A stretch of 64,000 nucleotides of DNA from Rhabdornis inornatus (taxonomy: Eukaryota; Chordata; Aves; Passeriformes; Rhabdornithidae): the NCBI GenBank assembly GCA_013397075.1, contig VWZS01003692.1, positions 1-64,000 of the forward strand, read 5' to 3'. Position numbers and translations under genes: made by a program. Below, in pieces: positions 11,448 through 22,235 of the stretch. Below the pieces are notes generated by a model that was given only the letters and a program-made list of their open reading frames with translations, was not told the origin of the DNA and did not search any database. Every line of letters begins with the position of its first letter. Within the stretch, counting starts at the first letter, position 1.

Positions 11448-11568
11448 GAGAATATTTTGGGTCAGTGCGAGTCTTCAGGAAGTGCGCCTGTGAAAATTGT
11501 GGTGGAAGAGCGAGCTTCACTTGGCAACACGAGCTGTGGGAACTGTTCCCTTGATCCAGAGGACCCTG
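11448..11568 (+). CDS. Candidate internal coding exon of an unidentified gene
   Basis: A strong poly-T tract and AAG acceptor precede 121 bp that are open in phase 0, followed by a consensus donor (CCTG|GTAAGG). The encoded peptide begins ENILGQCESS and includes KIVVEERASL and a Cys pair in TSCGNC. It joins in phase to the candidate exon ending at 9176. I do not recognise the family, and I found no convincing next exon before the TOPORS-like pseudogene begins, so this could be a gene fragment. Confidence 0.4.
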
Positions 11569-13774
11569 GTAAGGAGAGTGTCTACATGTTTTTAGAGATG
11601 ACTGAGACAGCTACTCTGAGCCTGACTTTTACAGAAATGGGAGATCAGAGTAGTTGATCCAATAGCTGATGGTAGAGTTGGAGGAGCTGTTACTCTCTTC
11701 AAAGGGTAGTTTCTCGATCCCAGCTAACAATGTTAGTTAATAACTCACCTCACAATGCCCTTCAGTTTCTATCATTTAGGTTAGGACTGAGGTTTTTTGT
11801 CAGTACAGAGAAGAAACAAGGCTGGAGCTGTTTTCATGAGATGTGAATGTCTCCGTTCAAAGTTCTTGTGGGTGTCATTCACAGTGCTAATGCTGCAGCT
11901 TTTATCAGGGTACTTCAAAACTTTAAAGTTTTGAAAACTTAGAAGAATTCCTGTTCTCTTAAACAGCATGGCCTCAACACACCTCAAATTCCCAAGGGAG
12001 AGCCTGTCTTTCAGGCCATGTTTTACAGTCTCTGGTATAAGTACAATTGATAGGTGTACTGCCAAGGGAGACACAAACAAGGTCCAGTGTTGACTCAGTG
12101 TTCCCTTTGCTTCCTAGATATCCATCTTCTGTACCTTTCCAGAAGGGCCGCTCTGCATGGGGGGAAGCTATTGAGGGAAAGCCTGTGAAAATGGACTACC
12201 AGGGATCCCTCTCTATATAGTTATATTTATAGATGTATTTTGTTGTTGTACTTACAGAGTTAGAGGTATATTGATATTTAGATAGATATACTGATATTTG
12301 CATGCTTTGATGTAGGCAGTACAGTTGTAGCAATGTGCAATAAATTAAAATTTTAAACTGAAATTGATATTTTGTATATTTATATATAGTCAGCAGACTC
12401 TCTGCCCATGTCTCTCTCCTGGGCAGTATGTACATCCTGTCCTGTCCCTGAGAGTTCAGATCAGTCTTCCAGGATGAGGAGGAACAGCAGAATTACTGCC
12501 ATGGCTCTCTGTCGTCCTTGCAGACTGTGAGACCCTACCATGCTGGAAGCAGTGGTGCTCAGCTCTCCTGCCTCCAGAGTCTATGAGGTGCTGCATGACA
12601 TCTTTGAGTTCTGGCCTGTGAAAAGAGTGAACACAAGGCTGTTCCTCCCCCTAGGTAGGAGGGATTGCCTACTCCTGGGTGAGTGGTTGCCAGCCCAGTG
12701 CCATGCAGGCAGTGTGCTGTGCGGAGGGGGCACAATTCCCCTGGGGAAGCACCAAGGGTTGGAACCAAGCTCTTTTGGAGTACAGTGGCTGCAGAGGATG
12801 GCATCTGCCTTGCAAGAGAGTTGGCCTAGGGCCTTTGTCCCAGGCCTGCAAGGGACTCCTGGAGCAGGAGCCCACCAAGGCTTTATTCAAGGTCAGAGGA
12901 AGCCTTGGACCATGCAAGTCTTGCCCAGGAGTGGAGCCTCATGGCTCCTGCTGGAGAGGGTGTTTGGTCCCAGGTCTCATCTGCAGCTTCTCTTTTCCCA
13001 GGTGCTTCTGGACTTCACCAGTTCTGAAGCCACTGCTGGGCAGAAGAGGGTCTAGGGGAAGATCAGGAATCTGAGTCATGTGCTGGCTGACATTTCCAAA
13101 TGGGAGGGAGGTAAGGCCCAGGCACCTTCCAACCAGGCCATGCCACCCTCCCTGCTGCTCTCCCCATAAGGCTGCTATCTAGTTGGCTGCTTCTGAAGAC
13201 CCACTTTCACAGCCTGGTCCACCTAGCCTTTCACAGCCTGGTCTCACCTAGATCCAGTCCTGAACCCTGCTGTTAAGGAAACTTCCATGTCTGGCCACCC
13301 AGGAGCCATGCTGGCAATCTCATTCACACCGCCTCTGCTGGGATAGAAGCCCCTTCACAGCTACACCCCTCACACTCACCTTCAGACCAGGATTCTTTAC
13401 CAGCTCAATTCCAGGTTTCCCATGGCAGATTCTCAGATATCTAGTTCCTTCAAACAGCTTAATCATGGTGCAATAACACCAGCTCCAGCTGGTGCCTCTG
13501 AAAAGGAACTCTGAACGAAGGAACCCCTGGGCTTTCATACCCTCACAGCACCAAAGTCTGGGGGTCTCAGCTCCTGCTGTGTCTCATTGTCCAGTCCCCA
13601 GGCTGGTGCCACAGGTCCCTGTGCCCTTTCCTGTGTCAAGGGTTGGCAGTTCATGCTGTCTTGCCTCAGGCTCCCATCCAGAGCTCAATCATGGCAACTG
13701 CAACTTCCTCAATAGCCTGCCTCCCTAAAAGGCAAGTGCCAACCACAGTGGGACACGAGTGGAAGGGGAAAGGC
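11569..13774. other. Non-genic or unrecognised, GC-richer from 12.4 kb
   Basis: ORFs of 171 and 131 aa overlap in different frames at 12540-13074 without any domain, splice signal or codon pattern I trust. A near-duplicate of about 24 bp ('ttcacagcctggt...cacctag') occurs at about 13206-13250. No gene is supported. Confidence 0.4.
13206..13250. repeat. Short tandem duplication, unit about 24 bp
   Basis: 'ttcacagcctggt' followed by 'cacctag' occurs twice in succession with one or two base differences. Confidence 0.7.
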
Positions 13775-15511
13775 ACCTGAAAGGGGAGAAAGCAGCAGCC
13801 AGAGACTGTGTGAGGGAAAAAATGTATTTCCTTTTTCCAGTCTAAAAATGTGGCGGAGCCCTGCTAATTCTGCCAGCGAAGTGAGTTGCTTGCACAGCTA
13901 GGTAGAATCCTGGGGCCAGCAGCCTCCTCTTTTGGGGAATGCCAAGGCCCCCTGTGAGTGTGTTCCTAGCCCTGACAAGGAGTTGTGGAATGGTGGCTGG
14001 TGCTCTTGATGCCTAGAGATTTTTGCTTTCTATACATTTTTCATATATTTGTAGATTTGTAGACTACTAATACGTGGTTGTAGCTTCTAGTACTTTTCCA
14101 TGCTTTTCCCCTACCTTTTAGAACAGTAAGCTAACCTTCTAACACATTCGTGAAATACTGCTTAGTCTTGCTTTTTAGGCAAACAAGGACACTATGTTTT
14201 CCACTAGAACTTAGAAGACATAACAAGAAAGGCCCTGGAACATCTCTAGTGGGGCAGAACCTAGGGGGAAATTACCTAACCAACTGCTCTTCTAATTGGA
14301 CAATATTTATATAGATACTCTAATTTGTTAAATTTACAAAAATTGTATTAATCAGGTGCCAGGTGTGCCCATGACCATGGGGGCACCTGGAAGCTTCTAA
14401 TGAAGACCTGGGGATTTTTTACTATTTTAAGATTGTTGCGAGAGTTTTGTCTTTTGACATTAAGCAACATCCTGGGCAGAAGAACTTGCCGCCACCATCT
14501 CCCCCNGACAGCAGATAACCGAAACAAGGCCTTAAGAGTTACTTACTACATGGTATAAAACAAAAAAGTTAATCTAGTAGATTACATAATACAGTACACA
14601 ATATTATTGTATTTATATTAAACCTAGCAAAAGAAATAGTATAGATTAGGAGTCAGATGTAATTTACCACTGAAATGATGATAGTGTACACCAAATCCTT
14701 TCACTCAACCTCAGAGGAGTAACCACAAATCAGCTGTCCCCACTTTGGGGGAAAATCCACAAATTTCCAGGTAATGTGCAGAAGATTTCCTGCTTTGTGA
14801 AAATTTGGCATAGCTTTTATAGTTCGTAAGGTAAGGTGTCCATCAGTCAGAAATTCCAGCTTATCTTTCCAGATGTCACTTCCACAGCAAGATGTTTATT
14901 GTCAGCTGGGAGTGTTACTCCCATGGTGCAAAAATAAGTCACTACAAGACAGCTTGTCATGTTTGCATTTTTCATCAATTAGCAAGAAATAGGTATGTCC
15001 TTCTGGGGCAAGATGCTCTATTATTCCACCAGCTAAAAGCAACAGATAAGCTCTTCTGAGTCAAGATGCCCTGCTGAACCCATCCGGACCACAGAGGCAC
15101 AGCGCATACAAGACTGCTCTCACTGCCAGCCACCATGAGGATGCTGCCAGCTGCTGCTTAGCTGGTGAGAGTGTCCCTTGCAAAGAAGATTGAGGAACAG
15201 CTGCAAGGCACTGGCAGCTGTTTCCATCCGGGAAGCTGAGAGATCCTGCCTGGGTCCAGCCCTGCATCCAACCTGGCTGCTGGTCTCTGGTGGTTCTTCT
15301 TGGGATGTGATGACACATTCTAGATATTTTTGTTCCTGCAGAGAAAACCTGACAGATTCTATCAATCTTCTGTAGAGTGGGCACTCCGGTTTCTTCTCTG
15401 TCCGATGCAGAGAAGGATGCAGCCCATGCAGAATTCATGGCCACAGGGTATGACATAAGCAACACCCTCTTGCTCATCATGGCAAATGGGGCAGCTCCAT
15501 TCTGTCCCCAT
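13775..15511 (-). pseudogene. TOPORS-like pseudogene, split by an insertion
   Basis: The 5' part (15511 down to about 15071) begins M-G-T-E-W-S-C-P-I-C with a normal PCGHEFC. A small insertion near 15405-15415 then breaks the frame, and the original reading resumes one frame over (KKPECPLYRRLIESVRFS). The last RING Cys is Tyr, and stops follow. The 3' part (about 13775-14007) matches the 3' end and flank of the intact copy at 3670-3870, including 'gggagaaagcagca'. The middle third is absent and about 1.05 kb of other DNA lies there. Copy 1 and copy 2 are in the same orientation about 10 kb apart. Confidence 0.8.
14014..15064. mobile_element. Inserted element, probably LTR-type, inside the TOPORS-like pseudogene
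   Basis: This 1.05-kb AT-rich block has no similarity to the TOPORS-like gene and interrupts it. The hexamer GATGCC flanks it at 14008-14013 and 15065-15070, which could be a target-site duplication. A TATA-like TATATAAAT lies on minus near 14310. The ends are not a clean TG...CA, so the LTR assignment is tentative. A single N is at 14506. Confidence 0.4.
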
Positions 15512-16289
15512 GGCTCTGTCTGTTCTCCATGGCAATTCAGGGAGTCCTGAGAAGCTGCTCCCCATCACTGGCACTACCAAAGAATCTCACATGCTGAAAC
15601 AAAATGGGGAAACCTTGATTCCTTGCTGTCCCAAGGAGGAGATGAAGAAATGCCCAAGCCCCTGGAGAAGGATACCCTCCAGACTCCTCAAGCCCTAGTG
15701 CCCTTCTCACTACCACCCTGGGGAGAATCAGGCCTCCAGATCTTACAGGCATGACTTTTCTGACAGCCTGGGAAGATGATCTCTGGCAGCTTAAAACATG
15801 TATGTTTGAGACGCCTGTCTGTGATAAACAGATACTGGGAATTAAGTGCTTCAATACCTTTGTGGTCCTGGATTTTTAATTAAATCTCAGGGCTGGAAGC
15901 TGGATTTTTCCTTTCTTTTATCTTTTTTTTGTTTTAAGTCCACCCTTGAATCAGAAAATATCATAAATTGAATGCAGTTTTTATCAGGGGAAGGTTATCT
16001 TCTTACAAAGTAAAGACTGTAGACAAAAAATCAATATGGCCTTAGCAGGCACTGCACACATCAGTTGGGTATGATGGTCAAGCAGCACCTGTGCAGGTGA
16101 TCTCTAGTGAAGAGTAGATGTGTGGCTTTGCTCCCTGCAGACAAATCTCAGGAGCTCTGAGAACCTGTGCACCCTTGATGACCAGAGCTGCATAAAATAT
16201 TTTAAGATATTTTGTGGGGGTGAAGGTTGGGTTTTGCACCACTTATTAGTGGTTTGTCATTAGTCTCATTTGTTTTTTCTTTGAGCTAG
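15512..16289. other. Non-genic stretch
   Basis: Upstream flank of the pseudogene and AT-rich sequence. No feature is recognised. Confidence 0.45.
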
Positions 16290-16682
16290 GATTATTAGAA
16301 AGGCGATTGAGACAGTTTCTTGTGTTCAGACTTGGATGTTTATTATATCTTATCAAAGAATTACAGTACATAAGACAGCACCTCTAGCTCCTTGCTGGAA
16401 GTAGGGAAAATGGCTTCAGCTGAGCCTTCTTCAAGGCTTTTTAAACCTAAACAAACCAATAGAAATTTAACAGCTATATTATTTACTCTTTTGACTTAAT
16501 AATAGATTCTTATGACTTTTAGAGTGACATTAGACTGACCAACTAGAGGTTACTACTTAAGTTCTGTGAAGAAGGAAGAAGAAGAAGATGAACAAAGAAA
16601 AAGACACCACCCAAAATTCTCCATCTTGTCCCATATCCACCACTATCCTATAAAACCCTAAAATTTAAAACCCATCACCCAG
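16290..16682 (-). mobile_element. LTR-like fragment abutting a CR1
   Basis: On minus the block carries an AATAAA (plus 'tttatt', near 16340) and a T/A-rich end, and stops exactly where a CR1 begins in mid-sequence (N at 16683). This suggests an LTR inserted into, or joined to, the CR1. The family is not identified. Confidence 0.3.
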
Positions 16683-16683
16683 N

Positions 16684-18125
16684 CTTCTCCAGCCTAAACA
16701 ACCCCAGCTCCCTCAGCTGCTCCTCATAGGACCTGTGTCCCAGACCATTCACCATACTTGTAGCCCTTCTCTGGACACGTTTTAGTATCCCAACATCCTT
16801 CCTAAACTGAGGGGCCCAGAACTGGACACAGCACTCAAGGTGCAGCCTCACCAGTGCCGAGTACAGGGGAAGAATGACCTCCCTGCTCCTGCTGGACACA
16901 CCATTCCTGCTACAGGTCAGGAGCTATTGGCCTTCTTGGCCACCAGAGCACACTGCTCATGTTCAGTCAGCTGTCGACCAACACCCCCAGGTCCCTTTCT
17001 GCCTGGGCGCTGTCCAGCCACACTGTCCCCAGCCTGCAGTGCTGCAGGGGTTGTTGTGACTCAATGGCAGGACCTGGCACCTGGACTTGTTAAACCTCAT
17101 ATCATTGGATTCAGCCTACCTATATATAGCCTGTCCAATTCCATCTACAGAGCCCTCCTACCCTCTAACAGATTCAATACTTGCACCCGATTTGGTGTCA
17201 TCTCAAATTTGCTAATGGTGGACTCAATCCCCTCCTCCAGACCATTAATGAAGGTATTCAGCAGGACTGGCCCCAGCACTGATCCCTGGGGAGCTCCACT
17301 AGTGATTGACCCCCAGCTGGATGCAGCACCATTCATCTTCACTCTTGGGCACAGTCATGCAGTCAGTGTCTAACCCAGCGAAGAGTGCTCCTGTCCAAGC
17401 TATGGGCTGCCAGTTTTTCCAGAAGTGTGCTGTGGGAGAAAGTTTAAAAGGCTTTGCTGAAGTCCAGGGAGTCAACACCCACAGGCTTCCCTTCATCCAC
17501 CAAGTGGGTCACCTGATCATAAAAGGAGATGAGGTGGGTCAAACACAACCTTCCCCTCCTATCAGCTGTCCTCTAGGTACTGTGTCATTGCACTCAAGAT
17601 GACCTGTTCCATAATCTTACTGGGCACCAAGGTCAGGCTGACAGGCCTGCAGTTTCCCATGTGCTCCTTCCTGCCCTTCTTACGGATAGGCATCATGTTG
17701 GCCAACCTCCAGTCATCTGGGACCTCCCTGGTTACCTAGGACTGATGGTAAATGATGGAAAGCATCTTGGTGAAGTCTTCTGCCATCCCCCCCACCACCC
17801 TAGGATGGATCCTGTCTGGTCTCATAGACTTGCGAGCATCTAAGTGGCTCAGCAGGTCACTAACTGCTTCCTCCTGGATGACAGGGGAGGCTATTCTGTT
17901 CCCTGTCCCCATCTACCAGCTCAGGAGGCCAGTTGTCCTGAGGACAACCTGTCTTATTGTTGAAAATTGACTAAGAAGATGTTAGGTACCTCAGCTTTTT
18001 CCTCATCTTTGGTAACTATATTCCTCCCCTTGTCCAATAAAGAATGGAGGTTCTCCTTGCCCCTCCAAGATGTGTTAAGATCACTGAAGGACTTTGCCCA
18101 CTGCGGCAAACTCTCCAAAGAAGCA
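16684..18125 (-). mobile_element. CR1 LINE, 1.4 kb, with reverse-transcriptase remnants
   Basis: On minus the decayed ORF reads through the CR1 RT domain. 'SGAPQGSVLGPVLLNTFIN' (17342-17145 region) is the family's SGVPQGSVLGPVLFNIFIN block. The 'HRSYEEQLRELGLFRLE' segment near 16700 is the characteristic CR1 C-terminal region. The 3' UTR and tail are missing and there are several frame breaks, so it is inactive. Confidence 0.9.
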
Positions 18126-18137
18126 ACTGCTCATCTG

Positions 18138-18657
18138 TGATGACTGAAGCTCCCCCTCACTGAATATGCTCCTGTGAAACCTGGGCTGTGAGTTAACCCA
18201 CCTGAGAGGAACGTGAAATAAGATTGTCTGGGAGTTATCTCAGACTAGCAGGAGGAAAACATAGATACTGGAGGAGCACTGATACTGGACAGAAAGAATC
18301 CACACAGAAAGCCAACTCAGCAACTGTGCTGAAAATCAACTCTGAGTGGGTGACTCTATAGCCAATGAGCATTAATTCCTTTGTTTGCTAAAATGCATAA
18401 ATAGTTAAAAGTTTTGAACACCTTAGGAAGCACACCAGCAAGAAGACCACAGTGAAGAAGGATGCAAGAGGATGCTTTCTGGATCCGAGTGTGCTGATAG
18501 CTTTTTGCTTAAACTGTCTCACTGCTTCTCTCCCTCTGGCCCTCCTCTCTTTCCTACCTCTCTCTCTACTTCACTGTTTACTGTTAAATAAAATCCATAC
18601 TATTGACTTTGGCACATGGTGTTATCTGCACCTTAATTCCTCTGTAGATGCTCACAG
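18138..18657 (+). mobile_element. Solo-LTR-like element (plus)
   Basis: It begins TGTGATGAC and ends near TGCTCACA. It has a TATA-like 'cataaatagt' near 18397 and an AATAAA ('taaataaaatcc', near 18588) about 190 bases later, then a GT-rich stretch. This order fits U3-R-U5 of an avian endogenous retroviral LTR. No coding region is attached and no target-site duplication was confirmed. Confidence 0.5.
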
Positions 18658-18665
18658 ATGAAAAG

Positions 18666-19390
18666 AAATGGCAAAAACCAAAAGGGTCCAAAAAAACCTC
18701 ACAAATTTTTATTAACTACACACTCAGCATGGCAATTGGTATATGTTTTGATATATGTTTTGGTATATGTTTTGTTTAGTAGTAAGAAAAACAAAAGAAT
18801 AAAAGAGGGAGGAAGAAGGGAAAAAGAAATCAGGTAGGAGAGAAGTTCACAGTCCTGGGTCCAGCATTGATCCAGCCAACAGGTGTCCAGGGTCCCAAGA
18901 GAATGCCAGCCAGCCTCTATGGTGGTACATTTTTATAGGTAAGTTTTCCCCATTCTAGTTTTAGGCTCCTGACTCTTCATGCAAATGAGTTAGCATGTGC
19001 AGCCTACTATTCTGAATCTTTCTGGATATGGGCTGGGGGGCTTTGAGGGTTTTTTGGTGGTCTTGATTCTCCCTCTATTGGTCTTGCCCACTCCTTGACC
19101 CCACTCCTGCACTTAAGTTGTCCTTTTTGTTGTGTGATCACTATGGACTGGAACAGGAAATTCAGCTCCGGAATAGTGCTGTCTTACCTCCATATGGCTC
19201 CCCTTTCCAGGCACATCCTGTTATAACTTGCCTACTTGATGGCTGTTCCTGTTTAGGGCACAGCAGTGCATTAACTCTACTGCTTAGGTTTCTACATTGG
19301 TCAAAAAACCCAGTTACCATCTGATAGGGACAAAAATTATCCTTAGGGCATAGAAGTGCTTCACATTCTTAGCGACAGGGCAACATCTGC
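18666..19390 (-). mobile_element. Second LTR-like element, opposite orientation
   Basis: Read on minus there is a TATA-like 'CTATAAAAATG' (around 18935) and then 'AATAAAAATT' (around 18705), the expected LTR order. It lies tail-to-tail with the LTR at 18138-18657. It contains a three-unit minisatellite at 18739-18775. Boundaries are approximate. Confidence 0.4.
18739..18775. repeat. Short minisatellite, unit about 12 bp
   Basis: Three units of 'gtatatgtttt' or 'atatatgtttt' in a row. Confidence 0.85.
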
Positions 19391-19805
19391 ACCGTTTTTT
19401 TTCTTTTCTCTTGTTTTCCTAGTGTTGTGTTTCTTGCACTTGTTGTTGTTGCAGACTTAAGGTGCCAGATGCTACTTTTCCACTGTAGATGTATCAATAT
19501 CTGTAGGGAAGGCATTGATCTGTACAGAAAGGAGTGTGAAGCCAAATTCTTCTTAGATGAGTATGAAGGGATCCCTGAGTTCAGGGCTGCTTGGGCAATT
19601 ATCAAGCCAGTAGGATTTTTTAAAATTTGGATGCAGGGTATTCTCAGGGCAGAAAATACAAGTATCTTCTTTTTTTTTTTCTTTTTTTTTTTCTTACAAT
19701 TCAAAATTTAATTCAGTTTAATGAAATTCAAATTAATACAACTCAGAAGGAAAGGGTTGTGGTCCACCCACTATAGCCCGAACTGCAGCCAGTCCATTCT
19801 GCTGC

Positions 19806-20138
19806 TCAAAACATTTTTCCCTTTAGGAACTGCAAGATATCCTTCAGCAGATTAAAGAATTGCAGCAGCTTTTCACGTGGAAATGGACAGGGTTGCTTTG
19901 TACTTGGAGGTGATGTCTGCAGAGGGGTTGAGGTGTAGGCTGGCACTGGTGCTGGAGTAACTGCTGGTGCTGGCTTTATTCCCATCTTGCTCCGGATCCA
20001 GTTGTTGTAGTACTGAGTGGAGCTGAAGACTGAAGGCCGTTTAGGTCTAGCACAGCCTATTCCCCAGCTGGTCACACCAATTTGCCAGAAAAAGCCACCA
20101 CTCTTATCTTGGCAGACAAGAGGCCCCCCGCTGTCACC
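19806..20138 (-). CDS. Acrosin-like exon 5 (catalytic Ser and Pro-rich tail)
   Basis: Starts GDSGGPLVCQ and continues TSWGIGCARPKRPSVF. Ser replaces the usual Gly of RPG(V/I)Y. A Pro/Thr-rich tail follows and the stop is TGA at 19806-19808. Two ATTAAA motifs on minus (19722-19717 and 19712-19707) could serve as poly(A) signals. Confidence 0.88.
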   Translation of the reverse strand, partial: GDSGGPLVCQDKSGGFFWQIGVTSWGIGCARPKRPSVFSSTQYYNNWIRSKMGIKPAPAVTPAPVPAYTSTPLQTSPPSTKQPCPFPREKLLQFFNLLKDILQFLKGKMF

Positions 20139-22120
20139 CTGAAGAAGAGCAGAGAGGATAAAGGTGCTTTTGTGTGCCTGCCAGCAGTTAGAGTTGGGTC
20201 CTTTACTTGTCCTTTACTCTCCCAGCCCCTGCTGGAGAACCAGATTCCAAGCAGAGCAAGGCTCTGCTCTGGTGCTGGAACCTGCAGAACCTTGACACTC
20301 TCGGGAGCAGCTTGAGGGCCTGTAAGGTAGGGCTCTCTGTCTCCCCTGTGCTTGGATGTTTCAGGGTTGGCATCTGGACCTCACTGAGCAAGGACCCATG
20401 GATGGGAAAGGGGGCAGAAACTCCAGCAGTGATACAGAACTGGGGCTGGGAGAGTGACTGTCCAGGGAAAGCAGGCACTGGGCTGTGCTTGGGTGGTGTG
20501 GTGGGGCTGCCCACACTTCTGGGGGCTGGGGGACTCATAGCATGCTCCTACCTGGCAAGTGCCAATGCCGCCTTGCCCAGCACACACGTTGAAGTCAAAG
20601 ATGTGCCCTTGCAGCCACTCGCTACTGTTGCAGAGCTGGTTATTCACAACATGGACCTTAGCCTGCTGCAGGATATCGCTACCTGTGGCTGTGAGCAGAG
20701 AAAGAAATGAGCTCCCAGCAGCTCTTTGCTCATTCTCCTGGCTTGTCTGTGTGTTGAAATCCTTCCCTAGGGCTTGGCTCTGTTTCTAGAGGGGTGTTGG
20801 AGTACTGTGTCACTGCTGCCTGGTGTTGGGCAGCAGGCTAGGCCCACTTCTCCAGAAGCATATGTCCCACAGCCCAACTCTCATTTTGGCCTCTGCTGTC
20901 AGGAAGCCCCAGCCATCTCTCCCTGGTGTTCCGAGCGTGCCCTCAGGACACAGGTCCTTTATGGGAACTCACATTTTACAATTCTGTCACCCCAGCCAGC
21001 AACGTAACAGTTTTTCAGCTCCGACACTTTCACTGAAGGACCAGGCAGGCAGGCAGTCTGAATGGAGGAGCTGCACCGTACTGGCCGGTCCAACTCCAGC
21101 AAAGCGACGTCGTTATACAGAAGTTGAGAATTATATTTTTCGTGCATGATCAACCGCTTAATCCGGCGCACTTCCACATCAGGGACTGACTGGCCCAACG
21201 AGGTGGCCCCAAGCACGATGGCCCACTCGCTGAGGGGACTGGAAGGCAGATGGAGAGAGGGGTTGAGACAGAGTCATATGCTGTGACAGCCCAGCACTTC
21301 CCTGCCTTCTGCTTCCTGAGGCAGAGAGGAAAATAGCACTACAGAAAGTAAGCTCGAGATATGTTAAGCTGGAGGCTGCTAGGAAACAGTGGCATGAGCC
21401 CAATCCTCTCCATGAGCAGTCTCTCAGCTGGGCCCTACAATGTCCTGGCACTACACACACTGCAAGGAAATGGGATGGGAATAACACACACTGGTGGTGT
21501 GGGGATATCTCTGTGCCCAGATCCTCCTTACATTGAGATGTTTTCAAAGCAGTGGGCTGCTGAGAGGATCCATTTCGCGCTGATGAGGGTCCCTCCACAG
21601 ACGTGTACTGAGATGGGTGGTCTCCAGATGGGGCGGATACTGGCAATACCAGCCCAGGCCCCATACCCTGGCATGACGTCTATGCCACCCACAATGCGTG
21701 ATGAGTCGACGGTAGTACCCATGGGGCGGAGCCCACAGGTCTGCCTGTAAGCAGAAAGTCATTACTGTCCCGTGAGAAGGCTTGCTGCTCTGCAGGCTGC
21801 AGGTCAACCACTTCCCTTCCCACAAGGCCTTGGTTGCAAAGCCAGCACAGCCCAGGAACTTCCTGGGAAGTGCATATGTCTGCCTGTTTCTGCTTTAGCC
21901 CCACAGACAAGTGGTGCCAGCAGTCTGGGCACTGGTGATAAACTGAGACTCCCACCCAGCGTTTTAGAAATCGGTATGGCCACATTTGCCAAGCAGGCAT
22001 CCTCAGGGAACCCCCCTAAGCTTTAGTCTGGGCCCCCTCAGAGCCTGGGGCTACTTACCCACAGGCGCCATGTGCAGGCCTGCACAGAGCCAGTAGGATG
22101 AGGATGCACAACAAAATCAT
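19806..22120 (-). CDS. Acrosin-like serine protease, five exons, 336 aa
   Basis: A trypsin-fold (S1A) protease of the acrosin group. Acrosin is the sperm acrosomal protease, and such a product would be secreted into the acrosome. The exons join as 22120-22059, 21744-21532, 21238-20973, 20688-20552 and 20138-19806, all with GT/AG and matching phases. Residues 1-18 form a signal peptide. C20/C24 sit in ACGQTCGLRP like the acrosin light chain. The activation site is R37|IVGG. The catalytic triad is His85 (AAHC), Asp135 (NDVALLELD) and Ser229 (GDSGGP). After the protease domain comes a Pro/Thr/Ala-rich tail of about 60 residues, as acrosins have. Position 189 is Gly223 instead of Asp and position 226 is Ser262 instead of Gly, so trypsin-like Arg/Lys specificity should be lost or changed. 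Acrosin family membership is well supported. Orthology to ACR itself versus a paralog is open. Confidence 0.88.
20552..20688 (-). CDS. Acrosin-like exon 4 (S1-pocket residue 189)
   Basis: Encodes DILQQAKV to VCAGQGGIGTCQ. The Gly before TC occupies chymotrypsin position 189, where acrosins and trypsins have Asp. The codon is GGC. Confidence 0.88.
20973..21238 (-). CDS. Acrosin-like exon 3 (catalytic Asp)
   Basis: Contains NDVALLELDRPV with Asp135 and ends AGWGDRIVK. The donor chosen is T|GTGAGT (near-perfect consensus). An earlier GTAAAA would drop residues and change phase. Confidence 0.86.
21532..21744 (-). CDS. Acrosin-like exon 2 (activation site and catalytic His)
   Basis: Completes G21 and runs through QTCGLRP, SSR|IVGG and SAAHCF. 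The acceptor is TTACAG and the donor AT|GTAAGG. The exon ends in phase 2, inside codon 92. Confidence 0.88.
22059..22120 (-). CDS. Acrosin-like exon 1 (signal peptide)
   Basis: Encodes M1 to C20 plus two bases of G21: MILLCILILLALC, a hydrophobic signal peptide. The donor is GG|GTAAGT, a consensus site. Confidence 0.8.
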
Positions 22121-22235
22121 TACTGTCAGACACACAAGTCAGCAGTAAGGAGAGAGACGGCTTGTCACCTCCAGTGCAGCTGCCAACTTACTGCCCGCAG
22201 AATTTGCACTGCTGCAGTGCCCTCGGCCCTGGGGC

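Noticed and set aside
12540..13074. Overlapping 171- and 131-aa plus ORFs
   Set aside because: They overlap in two frames in GC-richer DNA, with no domain, no splice sites and no supporting pattern.
19669..19692. Poly-A tail of a retrocopied acrosin-like gene
   Set aside because: The A-rich run lies downstream of ATTAAA on minus, but the gene keeps four introns, so it is not a processed copy.
19427..19711. 94-aa plus ORF ending in poly-Phe
   Set aside because: The tail is a poly-T tract and no family is recognised. The frame lies beyond the acrosin-like 3' end on the opposite strand and lacks any support.
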